Positions 63,902-64,000 of a stretch of 64,000 bases of DNA are shown here, piece by piece. Within the stretch, counting starts at the first letter, position 1. Every line of letters starts with the position of its first letter. The stretch covers positions 19,258 through 83,257 of the forward strand of contig NZ_CALJPC010000079.1 in assembly GCF_937981295.1 (NCBI RefSeq), in the 5' to 3' direction. The notes beneath the pieces are model-generated. The model was not told where the DNA came from, did no database searches, and saw only the letters and a program-made list of their open reading frames with translations. The translations under genes and the position numbers were made by a program. This DNA is from an uncultured Campylobacter sp. GTDB taxonomy: Bacteria; Campylobacterota; Campylobacteria; Campylobacterales; Campylobacteraceae.

Positions 63902-64000
63902 GAATAACCCGAATAACCCGAATAACCCGAATAACCCGAATAACCCGAATAACCCGAATAACCCGAATAACCCGAATAACCCGAATAACCCGAATAACCC
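63902..64000. repeat. 9-bp tandem repeat, 11 perfect copies, running off the window
   Basis: GAATAACCC repeated 11 times without a mismatch from 63902 to the last base, so the full array is longer. The unit is a multiple of 3: on the minus strand all three frames are open (GYS, GLF, VIR); on the plus strand two are (NNP, ITR). Could be a repeat-length-variable coding tract or a non-coding minisatellite. Confidence 0.95.

Noticed and set aside
63902..64000. CRISPR array
   Set aside because: Units are 9 bp with no spacers; it is a simple tandem repeat.
63902..64000. Telomere-like end of a linear replicon
   Set aside because: The window is a cut-out and the repeat simply meets its edge; nothing else supports a linear end.

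Overview
The window is chromosomal DNA of a Campylobacter (Campylobacterota), most likely a relatively GC-rich oral species such as C. gracilis. Three things point there. The core gene order matches C. jejuni: one block like Cj1084c-Cj1095 (DUF815 ATPase, mfd, M23 peptidase, folC, lptE, leuS, secF, secD, yajC, lnt) and one like Cj1269c-Cj1282 (amiA, fabX-like, tyrS, spoT, rpoZ, pyrH, envC-like, ftsX, ftsE, trmB, flpA, rluD, rodA). A FlpA adhesin carries a near-exact copy of the C. jejuni fibronectin-binding motif. The cell-shape genes that H. pylori keeps between mfd and folC are mostly missing, which suits a straight rod. The species is inference; the genus-level assignment is firm.

Layout. 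Positions 1-14878 (all minus strand) are a visibly AT-richer glycan island. It holds wecC (cut by the window edge) and wecB for UDP-ManNAcA, then ddhC, an SDR, an HpcH/HpaI-type aldolase, a HAD phosphatase, a ThDP-dependent acyl transferase-like enzyme, ddhB and ddhA. This set looks like a CDP-3,6-dideoxyhexose pathway with extra carbon-branching chemistry, related to yersiniose synthesis. A gtrB/gtrA pair and two tandem gtrC-like membrane glycosyltransferases follow. Only 2 bp separate the island from the housekeeping run at 14881-28304, which covers base excision repair, Mfd, cell wall, folate, LPS transport, LeuRS and SecDF-YajC. From 28280 to 36910 the plus strand carries lnt, pyrH, rpoZ, rel/spoT, tyrS, fabX-like and amiA. 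From 37544 to 48619 come two small membrane proteins, rodA (minus), rluD, flpA, trmB, ftsE, ftsX, an envC-like activator and a split ThrE-type exporter. From 48745 to the end the genes are accessory and spaced by degenerate DNA: an AT-rich hypothetical, a PepSY protein, a double beta-propeller protein, an EamA transporter, a VWA protein, a DSD1-type PLP enzyme, a pyrimidine-dimer glycosylase beside a histidine-phosphatase remnant, a Sel1 protein and a large zinc-ribbon membrane protein. The window ends in 11 perfect copies of a 9-bp repeat.

The most unusual feature is the hexamer RAATTY (AAATTT, GAATTT, AAATTC, GAATTC), the motif methylated by CtsM in C. jejuni and needed there for DNA to be accepted in transformation. 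By eye it is frequent throughout. It reaches about one copy per 20-25 bp inside in-frame, low-complexity, probably disordered inserts of otherwise ordinary proteins (FolC, RluD, TrmB, a ThrE-like exporter, a small membrane protein, a zinc-ribbon protein) and in several intergenic stretches. The motif sits in more than one codon phase, so the encoded peptides differ while the DNA word is the same. This suggests that the process acts on DNA rather than on protein function.

No tRNA, rRNA, CRISPR array, transposase or phage gene was recognised.
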